This document shows, piece after piece, positions 6,102-7,193 of a stretch of 7,193 nucleotides of DNA. Made by a program: the position numbers and the translations under genes. Below the pieces are notes generated by a model, which was not told the origin of the DNA, did not search any database, and saw only the letters and a program-made list of their open reading frames with translations. The stretch covers positions 1-7,193 of the forward strand of contig PLSY01000038.1 of assembly GCA_003164275.1 (NCBI GenBank). Reading direction: 5' to 3'. This DNA is from Acidimicrobiaceae bacterium (GTDB lineage: Bacteria; Actinomycetota; Acidimicrobiia; Acidimicrobiales; RAAP-2). Position 1 is the stretch's first letter. Every line of letters starts with the position of its first letter.

Positions 6102-6569
6102 TCAGTAGCTCCAGCCCTGTTCGAGGACGAATCCAATGAGGTTGATACAACCGACTCCAAGATCGTCGCAAACGTCCGGGATTCGAGGCTTGTTGAGACT
6201 TCCACTTCGGCTTTCCTCCGTTACGACCGCCGCATCCCGAGCAGTAGCTAGTCCGATCACAAACGGATCTGCTGCGTTTCGACCCCCTCCCACTCCCATG
6301 AGCTTCTCGTGTTTCGCAAGAACGATTCGAGTGGCCGATTGAACATCCTCATCGAGCGGGACGAACAGATTCCTTTGCGACTTCGCCCACGTGCAGACTT
6401 CGTCGTCTCGGCGTGAAAGTTCGTTGCGTACTTCATCAACAGCCATGATGGCACCCTCATCAATCATGGCCTCAATGCTTCGCCACAGGGTGGGGAACAC
6501 CTCGGGTGGAAGCAAGTCTCGTCGCCCATTGAGCAGTGAACTTGTGTCGAACGAGTACAGGGTAGCCAT
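6102..6569 (-). CDS. DUF4411 family PIN-domain protein (putative RNase toxin)
   Basis: A 155-residue protein matching the DUF4411 branch of PIN domains, metal-dependent RNases that often serve as toxins. Signature segments are visible: YSFDTSSLLNGRR at the N-terminus with acidic D8, PPEVFPTLWRSIEAMI at 21-36, VDEVRNELSRRDDEV at 44-58 with E46/E50, LFVPLDEDVQ at 68-77, NAADPFVIGLA at 98-108 with D101, VVTEES at 115-120, KPRIPDVCDDLGV at 127-139. Length is normal for the family and the acidic positions are kept, so it looks intact. The ATG at 6569 lies 2 nt after the stop of the ImmA/IrrE-like gene and has no close ribosome-binding site, so translational coupling is likely. DUF4411 genes are often found beside ImmA/IrrE genes, as a presumed toxin-antitoxin-like pair (recalled, not checked). 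Sampled lines are only about 53-58% GC. Confidence 0.9.
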   Translation of the reverse strand: MATLYSFDTSSLLNGRRDLLPPEVFPTLWRSIEAMIDEGAIMAVDEVRNELSRRDDEVCTWAKSQRNLFVPLDEDVQSATRIVLAKHEKLMGVGGGRNAADPFVIGLATARDAAVVTEESRSGSLNKPRIPDVCDDLGVGCINLIGFVLEQGWSY

Positions 6570-6571
6570 GG

Positions 6572-7193
6572 CTAGCTAGCAGCCGGAATACTGGCCGCCT
6601 CCGCCAATCTCGGGATCTGGCCAACCTTCACATTCAAGAAAGATGCTGCTGTATAGCTATCGATGACCCTCCTCTTGTAGGCGTCAGAGACACGACGAAC
6701 ATAGGCTTTACCCAGATCCCGAGCGGCGCTGCGGTACCAGTTTCCTCCGCTCAGTCGTTGCAGCCCTTCTTGCTCGTAAGCTTCTAGGAACTCACTCCGT
6801 TTGATCTGGTAAAAGTCGATGGTGCTCTGACCCAGTTCAACAAGTCGCCGAAGGAACGCCTCGGCGCTAACGCCGAAAGGTGCTGCGGCGGCGCTGAGTG
6901 CGGGATAGTCCCAACTCTCGGGTGCGTCACGTCGCTGAACAACCTGAGAACTCTGGAGAACTCGGTCCCGTGGCATCAGGGTTGCCGCAGCAATCGCATT
7001 GCAACGAGCCTCAAGCCGCCGATTCCCCGTCAACGATCTTGAGTCAGTAGTGATGTCGCATAGTCCGGCTGTGTGCAGGAGGAGATGTGCATACTCATGA
7101 AGAAGGGAAAAGAGTCTTCCCCGAACTGCATCACTGCCATTGGCGACAATCACAGGCATGGTGTCGAAGTACAGCGAGAAAGCACGCATCTCA
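6572..7193 (-). CDS. ImmA/IrrE-family zinc metallopeptidase, 5' end outside window
   Basis: Only the C-terminal part is in the window: the frame is open to the right edge, and the Met at 7189 is probably internal. Numbering from it, the core block reads RAFSLYFDTMPVIVAN (2-17), then GRLFSLLHEYAHLLLH with the zinc-binding HExxH at 31-35, and E60 in RRLEARCNAIAAATLMPRD as the expected third ligand. Residues about 75-205 form a family-typical helical tail, including AAPFGVSAEAFLRRLVELG. These peptidases cleave repressors or other regulators; longer members carry an N-terminal XRE-type HTH, which would lie beyond the edge. It is followed 2 nt later by the DUF4411 PIN gene, which it probably controls (inference). 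GC content is well below that of the DprA/PRTase genes, suggesting a separate origin for this pair. Confidence 0.9.
   Translation of the reverse strand, partial: EMRAFSLYFDTMPVIVANGSDAVRGRLFSLLHEYAHLLLHTAGLCDITTDSRSLTGNRRLEARCNAIAAATLMPRDRVLQSSQVVQRRDAPESWDYPALSAAAAPFGVSAEAFLRRLVELGQSTIDFYQIKRSEFLEAYEQEGLQRLSGGNWYRSAARDLGKAYVRRVSDAYKRRVIDSYTAASFLNVKVGQIPRLAEAASIPAAS

Noticed and set aside
1..7193. CRISPR array, rRNA, tRNA or complete insertion sequence
   Set aside because: No regularly spaced repeats, no tRNA cloverleaf, and no transposase with terminal inverted repeats could be seen on either strand.

Overview
The window looks like an accessory island in a high-GC bacterium, most probably an actinobacterium. 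The evidence is the high GC content, the protein styles, and a LexA-type palindrome of the GAAC-N4-GTTC class used by Actinobacteria and Firmicutes. There are no housekeeping genes, rRNAs, tRNAs or CRISPR arrays.

Layout from left to right: (1) A tyrosine site-specific recombinase cut by the left edge (3-950, +), followed 5 nt later by a small protein with a C-terminal excisionase/MerR-type helix-turn-helix (956-1435, +). (2) A tightly spaced minus-strand cassette that meets them tail to tail. Read in its own direction it has a DprA-like Rossmann-fold protein (5268-4318), a ComF-type phosphoribosyltransferase with two zinc-finger-like cysteine clusters (4311-3556), and a GmrSD-like DUF262/DUF1524 nuclease (3443-1488). 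Just upstream of the DprA-like gene is a perfect 14-bp palindrome matching an actinobacterial SOS (LexA) box, overlapping a plausible -10 element. (3) About 300 bp without a convincing gene, holding that promoter and several short hairpins, then a 5'-truncated serine recombinase (about 5571-6059, +) that lacks its catalytic-serine region. (4) A minus-strand pair with visibly lower GC: an ImmA/IrrE-type zinc peptidase cut by the right edge (7193-6572), followed 2 nt later by a DUF4411 PIN-domain protein (6569-6102).

The main point of interest is the middle cassette. DprA-like, PRTase and GmrSD-like genes in one orientation behind a LexA box suggest a three-component defence or toxin-antitoxin-like system induced by DNA damage. 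DprA normally handles single-stranded DNA, ComF-like proteins carry a PRPP-binding fold, and GmrSD proteins are NTP-dependent nucleases of modified DNA, so a sensor / nucleotide-chemistry / nuclease division of labour is a reasonable but untested inference. The mobile-element genes and the second module around it fit a defence island built up in steps. GC figures come from hand counts of sample lines only.
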